A stretch of 64,000 nt of DNA from contig NZ_JAUFQJ010000014.1 in NCBI RefSeq assembly GCF_030409685.1, forward strand, positions 124,001 to 188,000. Reading direction: 5' to 3'. The position numbers and the translations under genes were made by a program. Positions 1 through 8,904 of this stretch are shown here, piece by piece. How positions within the stretch are numbered: position 1 is the first letter of the stretch; the number at the start of each line of letters is the position of its first letter. Below the pieces are notes generated by a model. It worked only from the letters and a program-made list of their open reading frames with translations. It did no database searches and was not told the origin of the DNA. This stretch comes from Ferruginibacter paludis. GTDB lineage: Bacteria > Bacteroidota > Bacteroidia > Chitinophagales > Chitinophagaceae.

Positions 1-2
1 GC

Positions 3-395
3 AGTATGCGCATTGCAGATAACCTTGAAGAAAGTACGAGTACATTTTATGCTGAATTAAAAAAATTAAAAGCTATCATCGACCGGGTAAATGCCGGTGA
101 AAACATATTTATTTTACTGGATGAGATATTAAGGGGTACCAACTCCTTAGACCGGCATACAGGATCGGTAGCGCTGGTAAAACAACTGATCAGGCACCAG
201 GCAGCCTGCATTATTGCAACACATGATGTTGAACTGGCCAGGCTGAAAGACACCTACCCTGAAAATATATTAAACTATCATTTTGATGCGCAGGTAAGCA
301 AGGACGAGTTGTATTTTGACTACAAATTAAAAACGGGCGTTTGTGAAAGTTTGAATGCCTCTATACTGATGAAAAAAATTGGAATAGAACTCTAA
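3..395 (+). CDS. MutS-family ATPase, C-terminal end (5' truncated)
   Basis: This is the last ~130 codons of a MutS-type ATPase whose beginning lies left of the window. The reading frame is open to the edge, so the first ATG at 6 is internal. The Walker B stretch FILLDEILRGTNS is followed by the D-loop/H-loop region (SVALVKQL, then CIIATHDVEL), the order found in the MutS ABC-ATPase domain. The upstream SMRIADNLEES...FYAELKKLK also matches MutS family proteins. The C-terminal end is short, with no MutL-interacting tail and no Smr endonuclease domain, so this resembles the short MutS-related proteins of Bacteroidota more than MutS1 or MutS2 (inference). Role in mismatch or recombination processing is not determinable from this fragment. 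Confidence 0.8.
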   Translation, partial: SMRIADNLEESTSTFYAELKKLKAIIDRVNAGENIFILLDEILRGTNSLDRHTGSVALVKQLIRHQAACIIATHDVELARLKDTYPENILNYHFDAQVSKDELYFDYKLKTGVCESLNASILMKKIGIEL

Positions 396-681
396 TTTAT
401 GTCTGATATCTGATTTTTTGATGTCTGACTTCATGCTGCGTTAACCATGGTCCGTCTATGTAACAGTACTTTGTACTAATTTTTTTCCACAACGCATCTA
501 CGATAAATTGAAGCCGAATTCGTGATTTTTGATGTCAGGATATTTTCCGCCATGAAGCTTTTGATTTCGCGGGTTAGCTAAATAAATGAATTTCTTCCCA
601 TTGCTAAAATTTCAGAAAATCCCAAAAATTACAGACCAAAAGAAATTAGACATCAAAAAATCAGCCATCAGATAGTCCTGT
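396..681. repeat. Intergenic stretch with an imperfect inverted repeat
   Basis: No gene is seen between the MutS-family stop and the lipoprotein stop. The two ends are an imperfect inverted repeat: positions about 399-429 and the reverse complement of about 640-675 share TGATTTTTTGATGTCT with scattered mismatches around it. Inside, positions 555-574 (aagcttttgatttcgcgggt) closely match 46898-46918 in another intergenic region. It could be a decayed non-coding repeat or a bidirectional termination zone for the convergent genes on either side. Confidence 0.45.
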
Positions 682-1146
682 CTATTTCTTGCTAAACTGC
701 ACGTGTTCCCCTTCAGCCAATTCGGGACTGTCCACTTTTAGGGTGGTTGAGTTTACGGAAACAAAATTCCAGGTTTTGGTTAATAAATCCAAGGGCGCAC
801 TTGTGCCTAAATTTAATGCAATGGCAGATTTGGATGTAGAACCATAATAAGTAACTGCAGGTGTATAACTCCATGTGCCTTGTGTTTCCACGCCTTTACT
901 GGTGGCAGTAACCGTACCATTGGCTGCAAAAACAAAAACATAGTCTGCAAATTTGGATGTTTTATCTTCTGTTCTTTGAACAAAGGAGCTCAGTATCCAT
1001 GTACCAGAAGTTAACGCAGTGGTTAACGTTGCAGGTGTTACTGTGGTGGAAGTGGAGGTATCCGTCGGAGAGTATTTGGAACAGGCTGTTAAGAATAACA
1101 TGGTCCCTATTAACAAGGTAGCCGGAGTGATGATAAACTTTTTCAT
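682..1146 (-). CDS. small secreted lipoprotein, lipocalin-like
   Basis: A 154-aa protein with a clear lipoprotein signal: MKK, a hydrophobic stretch, then the lipobox-like LFLTAC with the lipidated Cys at residue 22. A low-complexity Ser/Thr linker follows. The remainder contains LTSGTWILSSF, FVFAANGTVT and TQGTWSY, a W-x-x-x...G-x-W pattern of strands seen in Bacteroidota lipocalin-like lipoproteins. It probably sits in the outer membrane or periplasmic face and binds an unknown ligand (inference). It is transcribed alone, away from the rseP operon terminator. No enzymatic motif is visible. Confidence 0.7.
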   Translation of the reverse strand: MKKFIITPATLLIGTMLFLTACSKYSPTDTSTSTTVTPATLTTALTSGTWILSSFVQRTEDKTSKFADYVFVFAANGTVTATSKGVETQGTWSYTPAVTYYGSTSKSAIALNLGTSAPLDLLTKTWNFVSVNSTTLKVDSPELAEGEHVQFSKK

Positions 1147-1243
1147 GATCTGCTTTTTAAATGAAGAATGTATTTATCCTTTGTAACTGTGGCAATTAAA
1201 TTGTAATCATCTTTTTAGAATATTTTGCCATTTTTTTACAAAA

Positions 1244-1274
1244 AAAAGAGAACATCAAAACGACGTTCTCTTTT
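1244..1274 (-). terminator. rho-independent terminator of the dxr-rseP unit
   Basis: A perfect 10-bp inverted repeat (1244-1253 with 1265-1274, AAAAGAGAAC/GTTCTCTTTT) has an 11-nt loop. On the minus strand it is followed by a run of T (the A run at 1241-1247). It lies just downstream of the rseP stop. Confidence 0.7.
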
Positions 1275-1330
1275 ATATAATTTTTATCTCCGTTCCGGAA
1301 AACTTATAACCTACAACCTATAACTCAAAA

Positions 1331-2713
1331 CTACTTGCTTCGCCCCCAGCCAAACCAGTCGTTGCCATTTGCAAACAACATCAGCCCCAGCAACAGCACC
1401 ATGCCCACTATTTGTGCATATTCTAAAAACTTTTCACTTGGCTTTCTACCGGTTATCATTTCGCCCAACGTGAACAATACATGTCCGCCATCCAAAGCGG
1501 GTATCGGCAATAAGTTCATAAATGCGAGTACAATTGACAGGAAGGCGGTAATGCTCCAGAAGCTTTGCCAATCCCACGGCGTAGGAAAAACAGAACCAAT
1601 GGTTTTAAAGCCCCCCATGCCTTTGTAGGCGCCGGTTTTAGGGTTGGCCATTTTTTTAAACTGGTCAACATAACCACTTAGCTTTTCCCATGTTTTAGCA
1701 ACACCAGCAGGAAATGATGCCAGCAGTGAATATTTTTTTTCGTCTATTTTCAGCAGTCCTAAACTATCCAGGTCATTAAAGGTCAGCCACGGCAATCCCA
1801 TTTTACCATCTGCGTTTACACCGCTTCGCAATGCTAATTTCTGACCGTTTCTATCCACCTCAATTGTTACGCTGTCATTTTTCTTTTTCTCTACCAGTTT
1901 ACCCATTTCATCAATAAAAGTGATTGGCACACCATCTACGGCAACCACTTTATCCATCCGCTGCAGGCCCGCTTTTTTTGCATTCATAGTGTCAAACATT
2001 TTATCAGATAAATCACCTACGATGGCATTTCTTCTAAAGTCGATAAAGCCTACGCCCTGCTTTTTCATTTCCACCAGCTGCCCTATTAAATCAACCGGCA
2101 TCACTAGTGTTTTTTGCTGACCTTCATGTTCAACCGTTACATTGGCTGCGGTAATCATTTTGGCAGGCACGTCATCAAAATATTTTATTTCCTGCCCGTT
2201 AATAGCGATGATTTTATCTCCGTTATTAAGACCGTATTTCAGCAATAAACTATCCGCACAATAAATACCGCCTTTGAATGAATTGTTTACAATTTTTTGC
2301 TCGCCCCAAACGAATAATATCATAGCGTAAATAAAAAATGCAAGCAATACATTTACCGTTACTCCTCCCAACATAATGATCAGTCGCTGCCAGGCTGGTT
2401 TACTGCGAAACTCCCAGGGCTGTGGTGGTAATTTCATGGCTTCCTTGTCCATGCTTTCATCTACCATGCCACTGATTTTTACATAGCCACCCAGCGGCAG
2501 CCAGCCGATACCATATTCGGTGTCGCCAATTTTCTTTTTAACCAGTGAGAACCATGGATCGAAGAAAAGATAAAATTTTTCTACCCTGCATTTAAACCAC
2601 CGGGCGGTGATGTAATGACCGAACTCGTGTAAAATAACCAGTATGGAAAGGGATAAAATTAGTTGTGCGGTTTTTGAACCCACGCTTACCCAGTTAATCG
2701 CTAATAGTGTCAT
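1331..2713 (-). CDS. rseP: RseP-like site-2 zinc metalloprotease (M50)
   Basis: A 460-aa intramembrane protease of the RseP/S2P family, which cuts transmembrane anti-sigma factors or signal peptides within the inner membrane. The zinc motif HEFGH is at residues 29-33 in the first membrane helix, and the second metal-ligand region NLLPIPALDGGH is near the C-terminus. Between them lie two PDZ-like segments (NGDKIIAINGQ and MDKVVAVDGVPI), as in E. coli RseP. The ATG at 2713 is preferred over an upstream GTG at 2728 because the protein then begins directly with the first helix. It follows dxr at about 90 bp on the same strand. The dxr-rseP order is common in bacteria. All key residues are present. 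Confidence 0.93.
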   Translation of the reverse strand: MTLLAINWVSVGSKTAQLILSLSILVILHEFGHYITARWFKCRVEKFYLFFDPWFSLVKKKIGDTEYGIGWLPLGGYVKISGMVDESMDKEAMKLPPQPWEFRSKPAWQRLIIMLGGVTVNVLLAFFIYAMILFVWGEQKIVNNSFKGGIYCADSLLLKYGLNNGDKIIAINGQEIKYFDDVPAKMITAANVTVEHEGQQKTLVMPVDLIGQLVEMKKQGVGFIDFRRNAIVGDLSDKMFDTMNAKKAGLQRMDKVVAVDGVPITFIDEMGKLVEKKKNDSVTIEVDRNGQKLALRSGVNADGKMGLPWLTFNDLDSLGLLKIDEKKYSLLASFPAGVAKTWEKLSGYVDQFKKMANPKTGAYKGMGGFKTIGSVFPTPWDWQSFWSITAFLSIVLAFMNLLPIPALDGGHVLFTLGEMITGRKPSEKFLEYAQIVGMVLLLGLMLFANGNDWFGWGRSK

Positions 2714-2802
2714 ATTGCCCCCGTGCACACTGCATCGGGAAGTTATTTAAGTGTATAAAATTGGTGATTGTAAAAGGCTGTGTTGTGAACGCATTCCAGG
2801 TT

Positions 2803-3972
2803 TTACATCTTTATCAAAGACGCCGCAAAATTACGGGCTTCGCCATCACTTTCAAAATATTGTTCAAGTGTGGGAGTTTGTATAAAATGTACTTTTTCCA
2901 TGGCTTGTTCCACAACAGCCGTTATGTCCAAAAAGCCGATAAGGTTGCGCAGAAAGGCCCACACGGCTATTTCGTTGGCTGCGTTTAATATGCAGGGCAT
3001 GTTACCACCTTTAAAAAGTGCTTCTGTCGCCAGGGATAAATTTCTGAAAGTCTTAACATCCGGCTCTTCAAAATTCAGCGTACTAAACTTCTTAAAATCC
3101 AGTCTTGGAAAATCGTTGGCAATGCGCTGTGGAAAAGTCATGGCATATTGAATGGGCAACTTCATATCGGGCAATCCCATCTGCGCCTTGATACTGCCAT
3201 CTTCAAACTGTACCATGCTATGGATGATACTTTGCGGATGCACCACCACCTGGATTTGTTCGGGTTGCAGGTTAAACAGCCATTTAGCTTCTATCATCTC
3301 CAGCCCTTTGTTCATCAGTGTTGCCGAGTCGATGCTGATTTTAGCACCCATCGCCCAGTTGGGATGTTGCAGGGCATGATGCCTTTTTACATTTACTAAA
3401 AAATTCGGTTTCTTACCTAGAAAAGGTCCGCCACTTGCAGTTAAAATTATCTTTTCAATTTTGTTTCTTCCTTCACCAACCAGGCATTGAAAAATAGCAG
3501 AATGTTCACTATCGACCGGAATTACAGGCGCCCTGTTTTCCATTGCTTTTTGCATTACAATTTCACCCGCTACTACTAAGGTTTCCTTGTTTGCCAGCCC
3601 AACAGCTTTGCCTTTTGATACGGCTTTTAAGGTGGGTTTTAAACCTGCAAAGCCTACAATACCCGCCAGCATCATATCATACGTATCAAAATCAGCCACT
3701 TCCTCCAATGCGCCTACACCGGAAAAAACTTTTGTATTTTCTGAAGCCAGCGCATCTTTTACCTTCTGGTATTTAGATTCATCGCCGATTACCACGGCAT
3801 TCGGTTTAAATTCAAGCGCCTGCTTTATTAGCAGCTCGTCATTTGTTTGGGCAGTTAAAATTTCCGCCTCAAATATCAGGGGATTGGCACGAATTACTTC
3901 GAGGGCCTGGGTGCCGATGGAACCGGTGGAGCCAAAAAGTGCAATTCGTTTTTTTTGAATGGCATCTGCCAT
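2803..3972 (-). CDS. dxr: 1-deoxy-D-xylulose 5-phosphate reductoisomerase
   Basis: A cytoplasmic NADPH-dependent enzyme, the committed step of the MEP isoprenoid pathway, converting DXP to 2-C-methyl-D-erythritol 4-phosphate. The Rossmann motif GSTGSIGTQ lies at about residues 14-22. Substrate and metal-binding parts DSEHSAIFQ, ASGGPF, MNKGLEMIEA and HPQSIIHSM are all seen, in family order. The length (389 aa) is normal. The start at ATG 3972 puts the nucleotide-binding strand right after a short basic leader (QKKRIALFG). It is the first gene of the unit that continues into rseP. The enzyme is the fosmidomycin target in other bacteria. Confidence 0.97.
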   Translation of the reverse strand: MADAIQKKRIALFGSTGSIGTQALEVIRANPLIFEAEILTAQTNDELLIKQALEFKPNAVVIGDESKYQKVKDALASENTKVFSGVGALEEVADFDTYDMMLAGIVGFAGLKPTLKAVSKGKAVGLANKETLVVAGEIVMQKAMENRAPVIPVDSEHSAIFQCLVGEGRNKIEKIILTASGGPFLGKKPNFLVNVKRHHALQHPNWAMGAKISIDSATLMNKGLEMIEAKWLFNLQPEQIQVVVHPQSIIHSMVQFEDGSIKAQMGLPDMKLPIQYAMTFPQRIANDFPRLDFKKFSTLNFEEPDVKTFRNLSLATEALFKGGNMPCILNAANEIAVWAFLRNLIGFLDITAVVEQAMEKVHFIQTPTLEQYFESDGEARNFAASLIKM

Positions 3973-4264
3973 AATTTAATTTTTTTATGCCTGAGAAAAT
4001 TGGAAAATAATATAACGGTTTTTATCAATGGATTATTTGATTTGGCAAATTACATCTTTAAATCTTTAAATGCATCAGTGTTGTATTTTATATATATCTA
4101 AGTGTGTTACAGGATTTATTTGCAAATAAATTCAGGTAACAATAGTCAAATTATAACGTAATCACCTTCATTTCAGATCAGAAAAAAGTTCTAATCTGCA
4201 AAGGCGGACAACTTGCAAGAATGATGCTATAAATTAAAAATGAGCCAATTTTTTTTGTACGGTA

Positions 4265-6175
4265 CTACCCTAACAAATTACCGGTAAACTGCATACGGAT
4301 ACGCAACTGAAAATTTTCAATGGTTTTGAAAATTTCCTTCAAAGTAAGCTGGTCTATTTTTGATAATTGTTGAGGCATAATGTAATTATCCGGTGGCAGG
4401 TGATCGTGGATAATATGCTGTGACTGTGTTTTAAGCCGGAGTCCCATTAAGTAATAGTATGACTGTAGCAGCTCTGTTACTTCACTTTCAGTGAACACCT
4501 GTTTGTCTTTTAATGCCTTTAATCTTTCACCGGTGTTGGGTTCAAAGATGCGGTTTTTCAATGCGTATACCCTTACCAGGTCAACGATGGGCGTCATGGC
4601 TTTTTTAATATCAAATACTTCTTTTTTATCTACTTTAAATGTTCGGATACTTTTGAAGAAAGGCGTAAGAGGCGGCTCGTACTGCAGTGCATTCTTCGCC
4701 ATAAAATGAAACAGCCTGTCCATAGGATTCTGCAACTGTTCATCCAGAAAAGCTTCCAGCTCTTTCATGATATGTTCATCTCCGTAAATGTAACGGCAAT
4801 CAAAAAAAGTTGCTATCTGCATTACTGTTTCGGGTAAACTTTCATTCATCCAGGCCACGTAATTATTTTTCCAGTGCGATAAGGAGTGCGTCCATTTTGG
4901 GTTCTGGGCCATATAACCGCCGGTACAATAGCTAAACCCAATCGTATTTAAATGCCCGGAAACCATCGTTGCAAATTCCAGGAAATATTCCCTTACCTCT
5001 TCCCTGTGTTCATTGGCTTTGTCTTCATAAATAATGGCATTGTCCTGGTCTGTTTTCAACGTTTGTTCTTTACGGCCTTCGCTGCCCAGCACCATAAAAA
5101 CAAATTTTGCCGGTGCGGGGCCCATTTGTCTGGTGACCGTTTCAATCACTTTGATAGCAATTGTATCCGATACTGTTGTGATGACCTGATTAACAATCGC
5201 TGCATGCACGCCGCGTTCGAGCAACTGGGTCACCAGCCGCGGAACCGCTTCCCACTTGCGTTTCAGCTCATCTATTGATAAAGCCTGCTTTACCGATTGA
5301 ATGAACACGAGTGGCGACTGGCCTTGTTCGCTCATCAATTTATTACGACTGATAAACCCAATGTATTCGCCATTTTTTTCAACCAGCAGGTAACGCTTTT
5401 TTGTGCGGAACATATTCAGCACGGCTTCATAAACAAAAGCATGCACATTAATGGAAGCCACCGGACTATCCATAATACTGCTGACGGGGCTTTCGAAACT
5501 GGCTTGTTTGGCAACCACATTATCCCTGATGGTAATATCCGTTACAAAGCCAATTATTTTGCTTTGTTCATCTTTTACAAACAGGCAACTTATTTTTTGC
5601 TGGCCCATCACAATGGCCGCCTGGTACACCGGCGTATCTGCCCGGCACCATATAATTTCCCTGTACTCTATGCTCTCAATGCGAAGCGAATACAATTGTT
5701 CTGATGAGATAAAACTCTTTTCGAAGTTGGTAGGGTTTTTATAAAAATGCGCAAACTCTTCGTTGAGCATTCTTTTGCCGAATGAATCCGTAAAATGCTG
5801 GTAAAAAGCTTCATGCTCCCGGCACAACGCGTTGAAAGCCTTCCTGGGCAAGGTATACACCACCGTGTCCTTCTTTACAATAACAGTAGTTAATGATTTT
5901 CGTCCGTTCAATAGTTCTGAAATACCACCAAAGCAATCGCCCGGTTTAAATATTTCTACCAGTCTTTTATTGTGGCTGCTGTCATAAAAAAAAGTTTCAT
6001 ATTCGCCGGCTGCTATAATATCAACCCCTTTTAATCGTGTAGTTTCCTGGTGATAGATGGTGGCGTCTTTAGGATAGTGCACTTCGCCCAATAACCCCGC
6101 AGTATGCTCAAGTACGTCTTGCGGCAATAAATTAAAAGGCACTACTGTTTTAAGAAAACTAATCCGGTTATCCAT
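4265..6175 (-). CDS. cNMP-binding/CBS/DUF294 nucleotidyltransferase-like signalling protein
   Basis: A 636-aa multidomain cytoplasmic protein. Residues about 10-130 form a cyclic-nucleotide-binding fold (FKPGDCFGGISELLNGRKSL). Residues about 165-290 form a pair of CBS domains. A nucleotidyltransferase-like region follows with GSEGRKEQT near residue 360 and the acidic pair in KTDQDNA, then a helical DUF294 C-terminal domain. Such proteins are believed to couple nucleotide sensing to an unknown uridylyltransfer-like activity (family inference). It overlaps the upstream exonuclease gene by 8 bp, so the two are translationally coupled. The same domain pair, DUF294 plus DEDDh exonuclease, is found together in other bacteria. 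Confidence 0.85.
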   Translation of the reverse strand: MDNRISFLKTVVPFNLLPQDVLEHTAGLLGEVHYPKDATIYHQETTRLKGVDIIAAGEYETFFYDSSHNKRLVEIFKPGDCFGGISELLNGRKSLTTVIVKKDTVVYTLPRKAFNALCREHEAFYQHFTDSFGKRMLNEEFAHFYKNPTNFEKSFISSEQLYSLRIESIEYREIIWCRADTPVYQAAIVMGQQKISCLFVKDEQSKIIGFVTDITIRDNVVAKQASFESPVSSIMDSPVASINVHAFVYEAVLNMFRTKKRYLLVEKNGEYIGFISRNKLMSEQGQSPLVFIQSVKQALSIDELKRKWEAVPRLVTQLLERGVHAAIVNQVITTVSDTIAIKVIETVTRQMGPAPAKFVFMVLGSEGRKEQTLKTDQDNAIIYEDKANEHREEVREYFLEFATMVSGHLNTIGFSYCTGGYMAQNPKWTHSLSHWKNNYVAWMNESLPETVMQIATFFDCRYIYGDEHIMKELEAFLDEQLQNPMDRLFHFMAKNALQYEPPLTPFFKSIRTFKVDKKEVFDIKKAMTPIVDLVRVYALKNRIFEPNTGERLKALKDKQVFTESEVTELLQSYYYLMGLRLKTQSQHIIHDHLPPDNYIMPQQLSKIDQLTLKEIFKTIENFQLRIRMQFTGNLLG

Positions 6176-6863
6176 AATGACTGGCTATTAAAAAGGCACT
6201 TATTAAAAGAAACAGTACAGCAATTAACCAAACCGATTTTTTCCGATTTTTTTCATCCTGTTTAAACTGAATAGGTGGTTGTGTAAAGCTGCAAATTTCT
6301 TTTCTTTTTACCAGTTCAAAAAAACATTCTGCTGTTGCAGTAGCATCTACCATTGCATTGTGCTGACTTAACAATGGGTGCTTAAAAAGTAATTCGTATA
6401 AATTGCCCAGGCGTAAAAATTTGCTATCAGGGTTTTGCTGCAAATGCTGGGTAGCTTTCATGATGCAAAAAGTGCTTAATTTCTCCAGAGGATTTTCCAA
6501 GGCTTCCCTGAAATAATCAGCGCCAATGACCCGGTAATCAAGCTCTGTAAAGTGTCCAACAACCATAGGTTCGTATTGTTGCAGATCTTTTGAAAGTAGT
6601 AGCAATAAATCTTTGCGGGGCATACCCGATTGTTGCAGAAACTGTTTGGTGAGGCCGTGAATATTTAATGCCCCGGGCGAGATGTCAAAATCATTGTTAT
6701 TGATGTAGTGATTTTCTTCTTTAATCTTTTCGCCAGCCTTTGTAAATATCAGCCAGGAGATTTGTACAGCATGCGGCCAGTTATTGGGAACACTGTAAGG
6801 AAGAGTCCATTTTTTTGGTAAGCCGGAAGTTTCTGTATCAATAAATAAAAGATAGTCTTTCAC
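6168..6863 (-). CDS. DEDDh 3'-5' exonuclease with C-terminal membrane anchor
   Basis: A 231-aa exonuclease of the DnaQ/polymerase III epsilon-like superfamily. Exo I FIDTETSG gives D9 and E11. A central VGHFTELDYRV supplies exo II, and HNAMVDATAT supplies the His and Asp of exo III. The last ~20 residues (WLIAVLFLLISAFLIASHYG) are a membrane helix, unusual for a DnaQ-type exonuclease and suggesting attachment to the inner membrane. No ATG exists upstream in frame. GTG at 6863 gives MKDYLLFIDTETSG, and a TTG lies two codons earlier. The gene overlaps the DUF294 protein start by 8 bp, pointing to a shared function. Confidence 0.82.
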   Translation of the reverse strand: MKDYLLFIDTETSGLPKKWTLPYSVPNNWPHAVQISWLIFTKAGEKIKEENHYINNNDFDISPGALNIHGLTKQFLQQSGMPRKDLLLLLSKDLQQYEPMVVGHFTELDYRVIGADYFREALENPLEKLSTFCIMKATQHLQQNPDSKFLRLGNLYELLFKHPLLSQHNAMVDATATAECFFELVKRKEICSFTQPPIQFKQDEKNRKKSVWLIAVLFLLISAFLIASHYG

Positions 6864-6957
6864 CGGCAAAGCGATAATTTTTGCAAAGATATTATTCCTT
6901 GCGATACCGATTACCGTATGAACAAAAGAAGGCTGTTTATTTTATGGGAAGCGTATA

Positions 6958-8289
6958 TCAGGCAAGCAGTTCGTCAATAGCCTCATGCACTTTGCTGAAA
7001 TTGAATTTTGTGATCACCTGGTCCATCATCTGCTGAATTTGTTGGTTGCATAAATTGCCGATCGAACCTTCGTGTGTATGAGCTGTTACGGGAGTATAAT
7101 TAAAATTGCCGGCCTCAATATCAAGCCCCACTTTTTTATAGGCATCCCTGAAAGGTGTACCCTGCAGCACCAGTTTATTTACTTCTTCCACACTAAAGAG
7201 GTACTTGTATTTTTCATCCTGTAAAAGATTCCGCTTTACTTCAACATTGCTCAGCATCAGCCCGGCCATCCGCAGGCAGTTTTGCAGATTTTCAAACGCA
7301 GGAATGATGTGTTCTTTCAGTAATTGTAAATCACGCTGATAACCGGAAGGTAGATTAGTTGTCATCAACATAATCTCATTTGGCAAAGCCTGTATGCGGT
7401 TGCAATGCGAACGAATCAATTCAAACACGTCCGGATTTTTTTTATGCGGCATGATACTGCTGCCGGTAGTTAATTCATCCGGGAAACTGATGAAGGCAAA
7501 ATTTTGATTGAGGTATAAACAGGCGTCCATGCTGAGTTTGGAAAGACTTGCAGCAATATTGGCCAATGCAGATGCTACAATGCGTTCCGTTTTACCGCGA
7601 CCCATCTGAGCATATACTACATTGTAATTTAAATTTTCAAATCCAAGTAACTGCGTAGTCATGGTGCGGTTGATGGGAAAAGAAGAACCATACCCTGCGG
7701 CTGAACCTAGCGGATTTTTGTTGACGATTTTATAAGCTGCTTCCAGCGTAAGCAAATCATCTGTTAAACTCTCTGCGTAAGCACCAAACCATAAACCGAA
7801 AGAGGAAGGCATAGCGAGTTGCAAATGCGTATAACCGGGTAGCAAATCGTCTTTATATTTTTCGCTCTGCGTAATCAGCAGATCAAAAAATTCTTTTGTG
7901 CTGTACACCAGCTTTTCAATTTCACTGCGCAGAAATAATTTTAAGTCCACCAATACCTGGTCGTTGCGGCTGCGGGCGCTATGGATTTTTTTACCAATAT
8001 CGCCCAGTTTTTGGGTGAGCATCAGTTCCACCTGGCTGTGAATGTCCTCTACCCCATCGTCTAATTTAAAACCTCCTTTAGTTATTTGGGCATAAATTTC
8101 TTTTAACGCCACTTCTAACACTACCAACTCATCTTTCGTTAGTAAACCAACCGACTCCAGCATTTTTGTATGTGCCAGCGAACCCAGCACATCAAAAGGT
8201 GCTAGGTAAATATCAAGGTCACGGTCATTGCCTACCGTAAATTTTTCCACTTCCTTTAAGGATGCTTTATCTTTTTGCCAGAGTTTCAA
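6958..8289 (-). CDS. argH: argininosuccinate lyase
   Basis: A 443-aa enzyme for the last step of arginine synthesis, splitting argininosuccinate into arginine and fumarate. The fumarase/lyase signature GSSIMPHKKNPD is near residue 278, with its mobile catalytic serine. SARSRNDQV and TPLG-like substrate loops (here NPLGSAAGYG) are intact. It is the final gene of the arginine operon and starts 19 bp after the RelE-like toxin gene, so the toxin-antitoxin module lies directly between argE and argH. If the operon is transcribed throughout, argH expression must pass through that module. The product is expected to be a homotetramer, as in its family. Confidence 0.96.
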   Translation of the reverse strand: MKLWQKDKASLKEVEKFTVGNDRDLDIYLAPFDVLGSLAHTKMLESVGLLTKDELVVLEVALKEIYAQITKGGFKLDDGVEDIHSQVELMLTQKLGDIGKKIHSARSRNDQVLVDLKLFLRSEIEKLVYSTKEFFDLLITQSEKYKDDLLPGYTHLQLAMPSSFGLWFGAYAESLTDDLLTLEAAYKIVNKNPLGSAAGYGSSFPINRTMTTQLLGFENLNYNVVYAQMGRGKTERIVASALANIAASLSKLSMDACLYLNQNFAFISFPDELTTGSSIMPHKKNPDVFELIRSHCNRIQALPNEIMLMTTNLPSGYQRDLQLLKEHIIPAFENLQNCLRMAGLMLSNVEVKRNLLQDEKYKYLFSVEEVNKLVLQGTPFRDAYKKVGLDIEAGNFNYTPVTAHTHEGSIGNLCNQQIQQMMDQVITKFNFSKVHEAIDELLA

Positions 8290-8308
8290 TTAGTTTGTTT
8301 TTGTTGTA

Positions 8309-8557
8309 TTAGTCAAAATATTGATTGTATAAAAAACAAAGAATATGAAGTGTAGAATCTTTAACCTTCATACCAATTCTACTTTCATCTATATACAATT
8401 TGTAATAATTTTTAGCAGATGTGCTATGGATGTTTTTTACGTCTGTCGGTGAATCAACAACCTTTAATTGCTGATAAGCAACCCTGAACTTTTGTTGAAA
8501 GGAAGATGGGCATTTTTGAAGTTGTTCTATAAAAAACTCTTCAACGTATATCACCAT
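8309..8557 (-). CDS. RelE/ParE-like toxin (putative)
   Basis: An 82-aa protein with the layout of the RelE/ParE toxin fold. An N-terminal strand (VIYVEEFF) and two helices rich in Gln and Lys are followed by strands YYKLYIDESRIGMKVKDSTLHILCFL. The YKLYI...RIGMKV piece matches the core RelE pattern in which basic residues contact RNA, but no clear catalytic set can be confirmed by eye. It overlaps its upstream partner by 7 bp, the usual antitoxin-first arrangement. It is inserted between argE and argH. It might also be a non-cleaving relative. Confidence 0.6.
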   Translation of the reverse strand: MVIYVEEFFIEQLQKCPSSFQQKFRVAYQQLKVVDSPTDVKNIHSTSAKNYYKLYIDESRIGMKVKDSTLHILCFLYNQYFD

Positions 8558-8841
8558 TTCATTCTTTTTTCAAATTCATCAGAAGAAATAAAATTCCCCT
8601 TTTTAATTTCCTTCATTTTCAAAACGTCTATATAATCTTCTACTTCCTTATTTTGGATAATGGATAATAGCTTTAATACTTCTGTTGTCGTCCAGTTGCC
8701 TTTCTGCTTCTTAACTGAAAAATTTGCTGGCTTTAATCCGATTTTTTGTGATAAGTAATCATTCCTGAATCCACTTATTTCGATCAATTGCCCCATATTG
8801 CTTACCAGCATCTGATAATTCAATACAATTCTTTCCAACAT
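8551..8841 (-). CDS. putative antitoxin with helix-turn-helix-like region
   Basis: A 96-aa protein partnered with the RelE-like gene through a 7-bp overlap. Residues about 14-60 (LVSNMGQLIEISGFRNDYL, then LKPANFSVKKQKGNWTTTE) read like a lambda-repressor-type helix-turn-helix, which would let it autoregulate. The C-terminal tail (KKGNFISSDEFEKRMKW) could be the toxin-wrapping part. An AT-rich 63-bp gap separates it from argE and could hold its own promoter, but no box could be placed confidently. The antitoxin role rests on gene order and size, not on a recognised family signature. Confidence 0.55.
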   Translation of the reverse strand: MLERIVLNYQMLVSNMGQLIEISGFRNDYLSQKIGLKPANFSVKKQKGNWTTTEVLKLLSIIQNKEVEDYIDVLKMKEIKKGNFISSDEFEKRMKW

Positions 8842-8904
8842 AATAAATAGATTTTAAATTAAAATTTTTGTTTTATAATTTAAAATTAAGAAATTAAAAT
8901 TAAT

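Noticed and set aside
8842..8904. Rho-independent terminator between argE and the antitoxin
   Set aside because: The sequence is simply A/T rich; only weak A/T-only complementarity can be formed.
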